64,000 nt of DNA from assembly GCF_020884795.1 (NCBI RefSeq), contig NZ_BBZF01000025.1:96833-160832 (forward strand), given 5' to 3'. Position 1 is the first letter of the stretch; every line of letters begins with the position of its first letter. Positions 17,935 through 26,449 of this stretch are shown one piece after another. The translations under genes were made by a program, and so were the position numbers. The notes under the pieces are model-generated. The model ran no database searches and was not told the origin of the DNA. It saw nothing but the letters and a program-made list of their open reading frames with translations. Origin of the DNA: Micromonospora okii (lineage in GTDB: Bacteria; Actinomycetota; Actinomycetes; Mycobacteriales; Micromonosporaceae).

Positions 17935-18876
17935 TCAGCCGTGGTCCGCGATGGACGTGATCCGCGTGACCGGGTACACCGTCGTGTCGCCGTGCCTGAT
18001 CAGTTCCAGGTACTCGTCGCTGATCCGCCAGAGCAGGCCCTGGGGCGAGCGGTTCGGCGGCCACTTGGCGGGGTCGATGATGCTCCAGCGAGCCAACGAC
18101 TGCAGCAGGAAGGGATCGGCGGGCAGCCACCGGTCTTCGTCGCGCACCTCCGGCCAGACGTGTACCGACGCATAGGGAGGAACCACGAAGTACCCGGCGG
18201 CGACGCGCATCGGCACACCGAGCCCGGTACCGGCACGGTGTAGGTGAAGGGCGGCCATGCGACAGTCGGCCAGGCCGGTTTCGGCGAGAAACCCGAGGTC
18301 GGTGTTGACCGGGTACGGCAGTAGATGGAACCGCAGCGGCCGGACGTGGTCGATCAGTGGGTCGAACCACGCACCGAAATGATGCACATCGCTGTGCAAC
18401 CGGATATCGAAGCTGTATGACCCTGGGGCATCCTCGCGAATGGTGCCGGGCCGGACGAGGTCCCGGAGTCTGGGGTGGAGCGAAAACCGACAGTCTTCGG
18501 GATGCCCCGGCGTCGGGCAGCTACCGGACAGGTTCAACCCGTAGCGGGTTTCACGCCCCGGCGCCAGCTTGGTCAGCGACTTGGCCCACCAGCGCATCGC
18601 CATCCGAGTGGGTGAACGCAGCGCGAACGTCAGCCCCACGTTGGCCAGATCCAGGTGGTCGAAGAGGATGTCGGCACCGGTCTTCCGGTGCGGCAGACCG
18701 TGGGCCAGCAGCTGGCCCAGGAACTTCGGCCCGATCCGGTGGATCCGTGCGGCCTCCGCTCGACCCTCCAGGTATCGCCGAGCATGCTCGGGCACGAGAC
18801 GGATCCGGTCGACCGTCTCGCGCACGAGCTCCGACGGGTGTTCCGAGTCGAGAATGTGGGCCTCCATAGCCGGCAT
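17935..18876 (-). CDS. transglutaminase-like cysteine enzyme, copy 2
   Basis: 313 residues from ATG 18876 (an ATG nine bases later is also possible). It is paralogous to the protein at 9182: the same N-terminal helical domain with HGLPHRKTG (copy 1 has HGLPTRHLN), the same cysteine pair (CPTPGHPEDC), and the same triad order with Cys205 in LADCRMAAL, His239 in ASVHVWPEV and Asp254 in LPADPFLL. It is divergent from a carrier gene 91 bp away, repeating the transglutaminase-plus-carrier pairing of copy 1. Two copies suggest two amide-bond or acyl-transfer steps. TACAAT, 13 bases before the ATG on this strand, could be a -10 box. Confidence 0.7.
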   Translation of the reverse strand: MPAMEAHILDSEHPSELVRETVDRIRLVPEHARRYLEGRAEAARIHRIGPKFLGQLLAHGLPHRKTGADILFDHLDLANVGLTFALRSPTRMAMRWWAKSLTKLAPGRETRYGLNLSGSCPTPGHPEDCRFSLHPRLRDLVRPGTIREDAPGSYSFDIRLHSDVHHFGAWFDPLIDHVRPLRFHLLPYPVNTDLGFLAETGLADCRMAALHLHRAGTGLGVPMRVAAGYFVVPPYASVHVWPEVRDEDRWLPADPFLLQSLARWSIIDPAKWPPNRSPQGLLWRISDEYLELIRHGDTTVYPVTRITSIADHG

Positions 18877-18967
18877 CGACTGTCGTACGATTGTACCGGC
18901 CGTCGGGTGACGGGCGGCGGATCGATCTCGGGTGCGCGGCCGGTGACTGACTCTGCGGGGGACGGGG

Positions 18968-19216
18968 GTGGTGGAGTTGCGGACCCGGGAACGCTTGACG
19001 TCGGTGTTCCGGTCGGCTCTGGATCTGGACGACAACGTGTCCGTGGAGTCGTTGCGGCACCGCGATCATCCGAACTGGAACTCCGTGGGTCACCTCGCGC
19101 TGGTCGTCGCGATCGAGGACGAGTTCGACGTCGAGTTCGACACCGATCAGCTGATCGGCATGGATACTTTCCACACCGCCCTGCGCACGCTTGCTGGGCT
19201 GGGAGTCGCGGACTGA
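18968..19216 (+). CDS. stand-alone acyl carrier protein (3)
   Basis: 82 residues from GTG 18968 after CGGGGGTG. NWNSVGHLALVVAIEDEF carries the modifiable Ser in the WNS(V/L)GHL context seen in discrete carriers of trans-acting pathways. Followed by the LuxC-like remnant, a pairing expected if an acyl reductase once released or reduced the cargo. GTG and the short leader are the only plausible start; the upstream frame is closed. Confidence 0.82.
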   Translation: MVELRTRERLTSVFRSALDLDDNVSVESLRHRDHPNWNSVGHLALVVAIEDEFDVEFDTDQLIGMDTFHTALRTLAGLGVAD

Positions 19217-19242
19217 ACGGGCCCCTGTCCGACGTCATCGCG

Positions 19243-20046
19243 ATGATCTCGTACGACCGCGACCGCGACCGCGACCGCGACCGCGACGGCACGGTGACGG
19301 CGGCCCTGAGCGAGGCCTGCGATCTCCGGCTGCTGTGGGGCGGTGACGACGCGGTCACCGAGCTGCGTGGGTTCCCGCTGCGTCCGGCGGCCCGTGATCT
19401 GACCTTCCCGCGCCGCTCGTCGCTGGCCGTGATCTCCGCCGCCGGATGGCTGGCGGCGTCGCCGACCGCCCGGCGAGCCGTCGCCGACGGCCTGTACGCC
19501 GACGCGTACCCCTTCGACCAGGCCGGGTGCGGCTCTCCGAGCACCATATTCTGGATCGGTGGGCCGGACGAGGTGGGTGCCGCCCGGGAGGAGCTGATCG
19601 CACTGCTGCGTTCGGTGCTGCAGGCTCGACCTCCCGTAGTGCCCCCCGAGATGGCCGTGCAGAGGCGTGTGGCCGCGTACGGCCTCGCGATCGAGGGAAT
19701 CGCCACCCAGGTGACATTCGAGGGGAATGCGGCCGTCCCCATCGACCTGTGGTCCGATGCCGAGCCGCTGCGGCGGTGGCTCGGCGCCGGTAGCTTCGTC
19801 CACACCCGGCTGAACCGGCTGGCTGACCTGTTGCCGCTCGTCCGGCGCAGTGACCAGACCCTGACCGACCTCGGGTTCGACCCGGTCGAACTGCTCGACT
19901 TCGCCCGTCGGTGTGGTCGGCACGGTGTCGACCGCACCGTGCCGGTCGGCCGATCTCGTGATTTCGGGGCAACCTGGGACGGCTACGACCTGTTGCGGGA
20001 GTTCACCCGCGTGCTCTCCGTCGATCAGGGGGTGTCCGGAGCGTGA
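19243..20046 (+). pseudogene. C-terminal half of a LuxC-type acyl reductase (N-terminus missing)
   Basis: About 267 residues from ATG 19243. LRLLWGGDDAVTELRGFPL, FPRRSSLAVISAA and AYPFDQAGCGSPSTIFWIGG are the central and C-terminal motifs of LuxC acyl-CoA/acyl-ACP reductases; Cys in AGCGSP is the acyl-thioester nucleophile. LuxC proteins are about 450-480 residues, and the first ~200 (part of the NAD(P) fold) are absent: upstream lies the ACP gene. The N-terminus carries an Asp-Arg repeat (19255-19287) that looks like replication slippage. It overlaps the next gene by GTGA. Probably inactive alone, unless it cooperates with another protein; a divergent short family is the alternative. Confidence 0.6.
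19255..19287 (+). repeat. hexanucleotide tandem repeat (GACCGC)5.5
   Basis: Five and a half perfect copies of GACCGC encode alternating Asp-Arg at the start of the LuxC-like fragment. A 6-bp unit keeps the frame whatever the copy number, so slippage would change protein length without a frameshift. Confidence 0.9.
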
Positions 20047-22550
20047 CCCAGATGGGAAGGATCGCGCCGACCGGCGCGTCGCGGCCGGTACGGATTCCAA
20101 GGCGCCGGACCCTGGCCGGCGGCGGGCGGCGCACGACGACTGTGGTGCTCGCCGCCGTGCTGTTTGCCGTGACCGGTGTCGTCGCTCCGGAGGCCGGCGG
20201 GGGGCCGGTGTCCGACGGCGACTACCGGGCGACGGTGCGACGCACCGCGCACGGGGTGCCGCATGTGCTCGCTGCCGATCTGGGCGGAGCGGGGTTCGGG
20301 CAGGGTTGGGCGTACGCCGAGGATCGGTTCTGCGATCTGAACGACCAGGTGGTGAAAGTTCGCGGGGAACGCGCCCGGTGGTTCGGTCCGGGACACGAGG
20401 GCCTCAACATTGCCACGGACGTCGCGTACCGAACGTTGGGGCTGGTGGACCGCGCCCGGGAACAGCGGCGCCGGCTCACGGGGGACGCGGGGGAACTGCT
20501 GGCGGGCTACGTGGCCGGATACAACGCGTTCCTCGCTCAGACGGGCAGCGCCGGCCTGCCTGGCTGGTGCGCCGGGCAGCCGTGGGTGGGACCGGTGACC
20601 GAGACCGACATCCTGGCCTATCAACGGGACCTGGCGATTTCCGCCAGTGGGCAGGGACTGCTTGTACCGATCGCGGTCGCCCGGCCACCGGACGCAGCGG
20701 AGCAACCGCTGCCGGTCGGTTCCGCCGCGCTCGCCGGGCTGGTGCGGAACCTGCTCACCCAGCCGTGGGGCGACAGCAGCCGGGGCAGCAACGCCTGGGC
20801 CATCGGGGCGGACCGTTCCGCGTCCGGCGGCGGACTGATGATGATGAACCCGCACTTCCCGTGGGAGGGAGAGTTGCGGCTGTGGGAGTCGCACCTGACC
20901 GTGCCGGGGCGGTGGAACGTCTACGGCGCGAGCCTGGGCGGACTGCCGGGCGTGCAGCTCGGCTTCAACGAGCGGGTGTCCTGGGCGCACACCGTGGCCG
21001 CCGGCAGCCGCCACACGCTCTACTCGGTGGATCTCGTGCCCGGCGAACCCACCACCTACCTGATCGACGGCCGCCCGGAAAAGATGGCCGCGCGTTCGCT
21101 GCGGGTGGAGGTCGACTGGGGGGACGGCCGTCCGCGTCCGCTCTCGTACACCGCGTGGTCGACCCGGTACGGACCGGTACTCGATCTCAGCATGGTGGAT
21201 CCGGCGTTGGCGTGGACCGGCACCCGGGCGGTGACGTACCGGGACGCCAACATCGACAACGACCGGCTCCTGGAGCAGTGGTTGGCGATCAGCCGGGCCA
21301 CGGACGTGGCCGGCGTACGCGACGCGGTACGTCGTCACCAGGGCGTGCCCTGGTTGAACACGCTTGCGGCGGACCGCAACGGCGATGCGTGGTACGCCGA
21401 TTCGTCGGCGACGCCGAACCTGTCGCCCGCCACGACGGCCGCATGGTCGCGCAGTCCGGTCGGGCTGCTCGATGGCAGCGTCTCCGCCAACGGCTGGTTG
21501 GTCCGGGAGGGTGCGCGGTCTCCCGGGCTGGTGCCGTTCGCGGCGCAGCCCCAGGCCACGTCGCGCGACTACCTGCTGAACGCCAACGACAGCCACTGGT
21601 TCGTCGCGCGGGACCGCCTGCTGACCGGCTTCTCGCCGCTGCAGGGCCCCGAGGGGCACCCGCTCAGTGCCCGTACCCGACAGAATCTGCGGCTGGTCGA
21701 CGCCACCGACGCGCGCGGCCGGCCTCACCGGCTCGACGCCCCGGCCCTGGAACGGGCCGTCCTGTCGGGGTCGTCGCTCACCGCTGACGCGCTGGCCGAC
21801 ACCGTGATCACCGCCTGCCGGTCGCGGGGGAGCCGCCCGGTGCAGGTCGACGGCACCGCCGTCGACCTGCGAGTGGCCTGCGCCGCCCTCGGCCGGTGGG
21901 ACCGTCGGTTCGATGTCGACAGCCGGGGCGCGGTGTTGTGGCGGGAGACAATTCGCTGCGTGCTCGCCGCTCATCCCACCGCATTGCACCGGACCGGTCC
22001 GCTGTTCCGTACCGACTTCGACCCCGCCGATCCCGGGCGAGCGCCGCGTGAGCCACCCAGCGACACTGCGCCGCTCCTAGCGGGGCTTGCCTGCGGGACG
22101 CTGCGGCTACAGCAGGCGGGGTTCGCCGCCGACGTCCCCCTCGGCCAGGCGCAGTACGTGGTAAAGGCGGGCCGACGGCTGCCGGTGCCGGGCGGCCCCG
22201 CCGAGGTCGGCATCGCGAACGTGGTAGGAAACAGCGCCCTGCCCGGCTCCACACTGGAGCCGGGCACCCCCGGCGGGCTGCGGATGGCCGGCAGTGACCT
22301 GACCTCGCGCGGCTACCCGGTGAACATCGGCACGAGCTTCGTCATGGTCGTCGCGTTCACCGATGACGGGCCACGTGCCCGTGCGCTGCTGACGTTCGGC
22401 CAGTCGGCGGATCCACGGTCCCCGTACTTCGCCGACCAGACTGCGCTCTTCGCGGAAGCCCGCCTGCGGGAGGTGCGGTTCACCGACGCCGACGTGGCCG
22501 CGGACCCGACGCTGCGATCCGTGACGGTGACCGGACCAAGGCCGCGTTGA
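20043..22550 (+). CDS. exported penicillin-acylase family (S45) amidase
   Basis: 835 residues from GTG 20043. An N-terminal Arg-rich stretch and a hydrophobic segment (about 31-48) form a signal peptide. The small subunit follows, then the processing site RG/SNAWAIG, where Ser249 becomes the N-terminal nucleophile, and a large beta-subunit with MMMNPHFPW and GASLGGLPG. This is the layout of aculeacin/AHL acylase-type Ntn hydrolases, which hydrolyse amides of hydrophobic or amino acids. Start overlaps the LuxC fragment stop. In a cluster with protected amine intermediates it could remove an N-acyl or N-aminoacyl group after export, doing the job BtrG does in butirosin by different chemistry; inference. 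Confidence 0.85.
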   Translation: MTQMGRIAPTGASRPVRIPRRRTLAGGGRRTTTVVLAAVLFAVTGVVAPEAGGGPVSDGDYRATVRRTAHGVPHVLAADLGGAGFGQGWAYAEDRFCDLNDQVVKVRGERARWFGPGHEGLNIATDVAYRTLGLVDRAREQRRRLTGDAGELLAGYVAGYNAFLAQTGSAGLPGWCAGQPWVGPVTETDILAYQRDLAISASGQGLLVPIAVARPPDAAEQPLPVGSAALAGLVRNLLTQPWGDSSRGSNAWAIGADRSASGGGLMMMNPHFPWEGELRLWESHLTVPGRWNVYGASLGGLPGVQLGFNERVSWAHTVAAGSRHTLYSVDLVPGEPTTYLIDGRPEKMAARSLRVEVDWGDGRPRPLSYTAWSTRYGPVLDLSMVDPALAWTGTRAVTYRDANIDNDRLLEQWLAISRATDVAGVRDAVRRHQGVPWLNTLAADRNGDAWYADSSATPNLSPATTAAWSRSPVGLLDGSVSANGWLVREGARSPGLVPFAAQPQATSRDYLLNANDSHWFVARDRLLTGFSPLQGPEGHPLSARTRQNLRLVDATDARGRPHRLDAPALERAVLSGSSLTADALADTVITACRSRGSRPVQVDGTAVDLRVACAALGRWDRRFDVDSRGAVLWRETIRCVLAAHPTALHRTGPLFRTDFDPADPGRAPREPPSDTAPLLAGLACGTLRLQQAGFAADVPLGQAQYVVKAGRRLPVPGGPAEVGIANVVGNSALPGSTLEPGTPGGLRMAGSDLTSRGYPVNIGTSFVMVVAFTDDGPRARALLTFGQSADPRSPYFADQTALFAEARLREVRFTDADVAADPTLRSVTVTGPRPR

Positions 22551-22588
22551 TCAGGCGGCAACGCTTCGCCCCACTAGGAGGAATCGCC

Positions 22589-24163
22589 ATGCACCCGCCG
22601 CCCGTCCAACTGCACCACCTGGTGGCCGACATGGCGCGGCGCCAGCCGCACGCCCCGGCCGTCACGGCGGGTGGCACGAGCCTGCGGTACGCGGAGCTGT
22701 GGGACGAGGTCGTGACGGTGGCCCGTGGGCTGCGGGAGGCCGGGGTGTCGCGGGGCGACCGGGTGGCGGTCTACCTGGACAAACGGCTCGAAACGGTGGT
22801 CGGCAGCTTCGCCGTCCCGGCGGCTGCCGGCGTTCTCGTGCCGATCAATCCGCTCCTGCGGCCGGCCCAGGTAAGGCACATCCTGGCCGACTGCGGCGTT
22901 CGCGTCCTGATCACCTCAGCACAGCGGCTCGGGCAACTCGGTGAGGTCATGACGATGCTCGCTGCACCACCCGAGGTGGTGCTCGTCAACGATCCAGCCG
23001 CACCGGCCCCGGCGGCGGGCCCGTCGCGGCCTTGGCCGAAGGTAGCCCCGCAGGGAAATAGCGGCTTCGAGGATCCTGCGGTCGTGGAGCAGGACATGGC
23101 GGCGATCTTCTATACCTCGGGCAGCAGCGGTCAGCCCAAGGGTGTCGTCGTGTCCCACCGCAATTTGCTGGCCGGGGCCCAGAGTGTCAACGCCTACCTG
23201 GGCAACGGCCCGCAGGACACCCTCCTGGCCGTCCTGCCGCTCAGCTTCGACGCCGGCTTCAGCCAGCTGACCAGCGCGTTCGCCGTCGGCGCCCAGGTGG
23301 TGCTGCTTGACTATCACTTTCCGGCGGATGTGGTCAGCCTCTGCGTCCGGCACCGGGTCACCGGGATCACCGGCGTGCCACCGCTGTGGGTGCAACTCGC
23401 CCGGCACCGCTGGCCAGCCGGTGCCGGGCAGAGCCTGCGCTACTTCGCGACCACTGGCGGCCGGTTGAGTCAGTCGACCCTTGACCGGCTGCGGACCCTC
23501 TTCCCGGACGCCCGGCCCTTCCTGATGTACGGGCTTACCGAGGCGTTCCGGTCGACCTATCTCGAACCGTCCGAGGTGGGCCGCAGGCCCGACTCGATCG
23601 GTAAGGCCGTGCCCAACGCCGAAGTGATGGTCGTCCGGCCGGACGGCTCGCCGTGCCGGCCGGGGGAGGAGGGCGAACTGGTGCATCGGGGGGCGACGGT
23701 GGCGCTCGGCTACTGGAACGACCCGGTCGGCACCGCCCGGCGGTTCCGGCCCGCACCGGGTTCGCCGGGCGGCTTGTCCGCCGCACCGGCGGTCTGGTCC
23801 GGTGATCGCGTGGTCAGCGACGACGACGGCTTCCTCTACTTCGTGGGCCGCGCCGACGACATGATCAAGGTGTCTGGGTACCGGATCAGCCCGACCGAGG
23901 TCGAGGATGCGGTGCTGGCGACCGGCTTGGTGGGTGAGGCCGTGGCGCTCGGTGTCGACACACCCGACGGTGACCAGTCGATCGCGCTGGTCGTCACGAC
24001 CGCGACCGGTTCGGCGGTGGACCGGGCGGCCCTGTTGGCGATGCTCCGGCGTCGGATGCCACGCTATATGCTGCCACGGCAGATCATCACGCGAGCCGAA
24101 ATACCCCGCTCGCACAACGGCAAGTACGATCGGCGCACGCTGCGAAAGGAATTGGGCGGGTGA
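22589..24163 (+). CDS. AMP-forming acyl/amino acid ligase of the decarboxylase-ACP trio
   Basis: 524 residues from ATG 22589, set by CTAGGAGGAA upstream. AIFYTSGSSGQPKGVVVSH is the ATP-binding A3 motif, LMYGLTEAF replaces the usual YG.TE, SGDRV matches the A7 position, and NGKYDRRTL holds the catalytic Lys. It resembles the ligases that occur with a PLP decarboxylase and an ACP (the trio also annotated near exosortase loci). It probably adenylates an amino acid and loads it on the ACP at 25411, where the decarboxylase acts. Overlaps the decarboxylase start by GTGA. Confidence 0.85.
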   Translation: MHPPPVQLHHLVADMARRQPHAPAVTAGGTSLRYAELWDEVVTVARGLREAGVSRGDRVAVYLDKRLETVVGSFAVPAAAGVLVPINPLLRPAQVRHILADCGVRVLITSAQRLGQLGEVMTMLAAPPEVVLVNDPAAPAPAAGPSRPWPKVAPQGNSGFEDPAVVEQDMAAIFYTSGSSGQPKGVVVSHRNLLAGAQSVNAYLGNGPQDTLLAVLPLSFDAGFSQLTSAFAVGAQVVLLDYHFPADVVSLCVRHRVTGITGVPPLWVQLARHRWPAGAGQSLRYFATTGGRLSQSTLDRLRTLFPDARPFLMYGLTEAFRSTYLEPSEVGRRPDSIGKAVPNAEVMVVRPDGSPCRPGEEGELVHRGATVALGYWNDPVGTARRFRPAPGSPGGLSAAPAVWSGDRVVSDDDGFLYFVGRADDMIKVSGYRISPTEVEDAVLATGLVGEAVALGVDTPDGDQSIALVVTTATGSAVDRAALLAMLRRRMPRYMLPRQIITRAEIPRSHNGKYDRRTLRKELGG

Positions 24164-25386
24164 TTCGGCATTCCGCCGCCGCCGCGTTCGGCCGTCACCG
24201 GGGCATGTTGGCGGTCGGTGGCGTCGACGTGGCACGCCTTGCAGAGCGGGTGGGGACGACTCCGTTCTTCGCCTACGACCGAAGTCTTCTCGACGCGCGG
24301 ATCGCGCGGCTGCGCAGCAGCCTGCCGCCCGACGTCGAGCTCAGCTACGCGGTGAAGGCCAACCCCATGCCGGCCGTCGTCCAGCACCTGAGCCACCTCG
24401 TCGACTCGTTCGACGTCGCCTCGGTCGGGGAACTGCGGACCGCGCTGGACACGCCCCTGCGGCCCGATCGGATCACCTTCGCCGGGCCGGGCAAGACCGA
24501 TCCTGCATTGACCCAGGCGGTTGCCGCCGACGTCACCGTCGTGCTGGAGTCAGAGAACGAGGTTCCGCGACTGGCCGCCATCGGTGACCGGCTCGGCCTC
24601 CGGCCGCGGGTCGCGGTCCGGGTCAACCCCGACTTCGAGGTGAAGGGAACGGGTGTCCGGCTGGGCGGCGGGTCCCAGCAGTTCGGGGTCGACGCGGAAC
24701 GGGTGCCCGCACTGATCCGCCGAATTACCGAGACGGGAATCGAACTCCTGGGTCTGCACGTCTTCGCCGGCTCCCAGACGCTGCACAGCGAGCGGCTCTG
24801 CGAGGTGCAGCGCCGGACGGTGGACCTGCTGTTGCGTCTGGCCGACGATATCCCGGTGCCGGTTCGCTACCTCAACCTCGGTGGGGGATTCGGCATCCCG
24901 TACGTCGACCGCGACGCGCCGCTCGATCTCGACGCCGTGGCGGCCAACCTGTCGGAGTTACTGGCCACGCGGTTGCGATCCCGGCTGCCGGAGGCTCGGG
25001 TGGCGTTGGAGCTTGGGCGCTACATCGTGGGGGAGTGCGGCGTCTACGTGACGCGGGTGGTGGACCGCAAGGTGTCGCGGGGGACGACCCTGCTGGTGAC
25101 CGACGGCGGGTTGCACCACCAGCTCGCCGCGTCGGGCAACTTCGGGCAGGTGATCCGCCGGAACTTTCCGCTGGCCGTGGCCAACCGCATCGACTCCGCA
25201 CCGACCGAGACGGTCGATGTGGTCGGCTGCCTGTGTACGACGCTGGACGTGCTGGGCCGGGGTGTACGGCTGCCGCATACGGGCCCGGGCGACCTGATCG
25301 TGCTCTTTCAGGCCGGTGCGTACGGCCTGACCGCCAGCCCCACTGCCTTCCTCAGCCACCCGCCGCCCGCCGAGATTCTGCTGTAG
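24160..25386 (+). CDS. PLP-dependent fold-III decarboxylase acting on a carrier-bound amino acid
   Basis: 408 residues from GTG 24160. PLP Lys is in LSYAVKANPMP; other fold-III marks are HVFAGSQ, NLGGGFGIPY (phosphate-binding Gly loop), ALELGRYIVG, TDGGLHHQ and GCLCTTLDVLGRG with the catalytic Cys, then FQAGAYGLTASP. It is closer to BtrK/VinO-type and exosortase-associated decarboxylases than to diaminopimelate decarboxylase by context: flanked by a ligase and an ACP in one coupled operon. BtrK decarboxylates L-glutamyl-ACP to gamma-aminobutyryl-ACP. The amino acid used here is unknown; Glu, Orn or Arg would give a 4-amino-type unit. Confidence 0.85.
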   Translation: MIRHSAAAAFGRHRGMLAVGGVDVARLAERVGTTPFFAYDRSLLDARIARLRSSLPPDVELSYAVKANPMPAVVQHLSHLVDSFDVASVGELRTALDTPLRPDRITFAGPGKTDPALTQAVAADVTVVLESENEVPRLAAIGDRLGLRPRVAVRVNPDFEVKGTGVRLGGGSQQFGVDAERVPALIRRITETGIELLGLHVFAGSQTLHSERLCEVQRRTVDLLLRLADDIPVPVRYLNLGGGFGIPYVDRDAPLDLDAVAANLSELLATRLRSRLPEARVALELGRYIVGECGVYVTRVVDRKVSRGTTLLVTDGGLHHQLAASGNFGQVIRRNFPLAVANRIDSAPTETVDVVGCLCTTLDVLGRGVRLPHTGPGDLIVLFQAGAYGLTASPTAFLSHPPPAEILL

Positions 25387-25410
25387 CCGCCCCACCAACC
25401 GGAGGAATCC

Positions 25411-25680
25411 GTGGAAATCGCTGGCGTGCCGACCTTCGAGGCCGTGAAGGACGTGGTCGTCACCACCCTGGACCTGCAGGAGTCCGCTGAGCGGCTCGGT
25501 CCCGCCACCCGCCTGCTCGGTAGCCTGCCGGAGCTCGACTCGATGGCCGTCGTCGAGCTCATTTCGGCGTTGGAAAGTCGCTTCGACCTCGTCTTCGACG
25601 ACGAGGAGATCACCGCGGAGGTCTTCCACACTCTGGGCGCCCTCGTCGAGTTTATGACTGTCAAGTGCGTCGGCCGATGA
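25411..25680 (+). CDS. stand-alone acyl carrier protein (4), decarboxylase partner
   Basis: 89 residues from GTG 25411, with GGAGGAA upstream. LPELDSMAVVELISALESRF carries the modifiable Ser and matches the acidic carriers that accompany the ligase/decarboxylase pair; DDEEITAEVFHTLGAL is the helix III region. It should hold the amino acid while it is decarboxylated. The stop overlaps the start of the CbiZ gene (ATGA). Confidence 0.9.
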   Translation: MEIAGVPTFEAVKDVVVTTLDLQESAERLGPATRLLGSLPELDSMAVVELISALESRFDLVFDDEEITAEVFHTLGALVEFMTVKCVGR

Positions 25681-26363
25681 GCCGAGGGAATCGTCCGGAG
25701 GCGGTCTCCGAGGCCCCGCTGGCCGCACCGGCCGGTGTCGTATCGAGGGTGGAGCTGCTCGACCACCCGGTTTTGGCCTGGCGTTGCCGCCAGCCGTGGC
25801 TGAGTGTCTCCTCCGGTCCGCACGGCGGTGGCATCGGGCATCGCCGGTGGGTTCTGAACGCCACGGTGGAGCCCGGCTACGACCGCGAGGACCCGGACCA
25901 TCATGTCAGCGAGCTGGCCGGTTTGCTGGGGCTGCCCGGCCAGGGAACAGGTCTGCTCACCGCCGTCGACGTGCGGCACGTGGTCACTGTGGTCGACGAG
26001 GACGTCCAGGTCAGCGTAACCACCGGCGTGGGCAGGCCAGTATGGGCGGCTGACCGGGCCGAGGCAGAGGAGTCATACGTACCAGGGACGATTAACGTGG
26101 TCTGCTGGTTGCCTTGGCGGCTGTCAGAGAGCACGCTGGTGCGTGGTGTGACGGTGGTCGCCGAGGCAAAAGCCGCAGCTCTGATGGGTGCGGGGATTGC
26201 CGGCACGGGCACCTGCACCGATGCCATGGTGCTCTCCTGCCGCCCGGACGGTCCGGCACCGCCGGATTTCGGGCGGTTGTGGACGGAAGCCCTTGCATGG
26301 GCGGTCCGGCGGGCGGTGGCGGCGGGGCTCCGGGTGCCCGACCCAACAAAGTGGCCGATGTGA
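25677..26363 (+). CDS. cbiZ: adenosylcobinamide amidohydrolase
   Basis: 228 residues from ATG 25677. Conserved CbiZ segments are SSGPHGGGIGHRRW, GQGTGLLTAVDV, VTTGVGRPVWA, PGTINVVCWL, VAEAKAAALMGAG and GTGTCTDAMVL. CbiZ removes the aminopropanol chain of adenosylcobinamide to give adenosylcobyric acid for salvage. CobD 86 bp downstream makes a corrinoid role natural. What is odd is the start inside the stop of a biosynthetic-cluster ACP, which couples their translation. Use of this amidohydrolase on the cluster product is a remote alternative. Confidence 0.82.
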   Translation: MSRGNRPEAVSEAPLAAPAGVVSRVELLDHPVLAWRCRQPWLSVSSGPHGGGIGHRRWVLNATVEPGYDREDPDHHVSELAGLLGLPGQGTGLLTAVDVRHVVTVVDEDVQVSVTTGVGRPVWAADRAEAEESYVPGTINVVCWLPWRLSESTLVRGVTVVAEAKAAALMGAGIAGTGTCTDAMVLSCRPDGPAPPDFGRLWTEALAWAVRRAVAAGLRVPDPTKWPM

Positions 26364-26449
26364 TCGCGGTCGTGGGTGTCGCGCCGGTGTAGCACCGGGC
26401 TGCGGCCGCCGGGCATTGCCGGTGACCAAGCTCGATATACAGTGTGCCG

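Noticed and set aside
24160..25386. Diaminopimelate decarboxylase LysA for lysine biosynthesis
   Set aside because: It is co-translated with a ligase and an ACP inside a biosynthetic cluster; fold-III decarboxylases of carrier-bound amino acids fit better.
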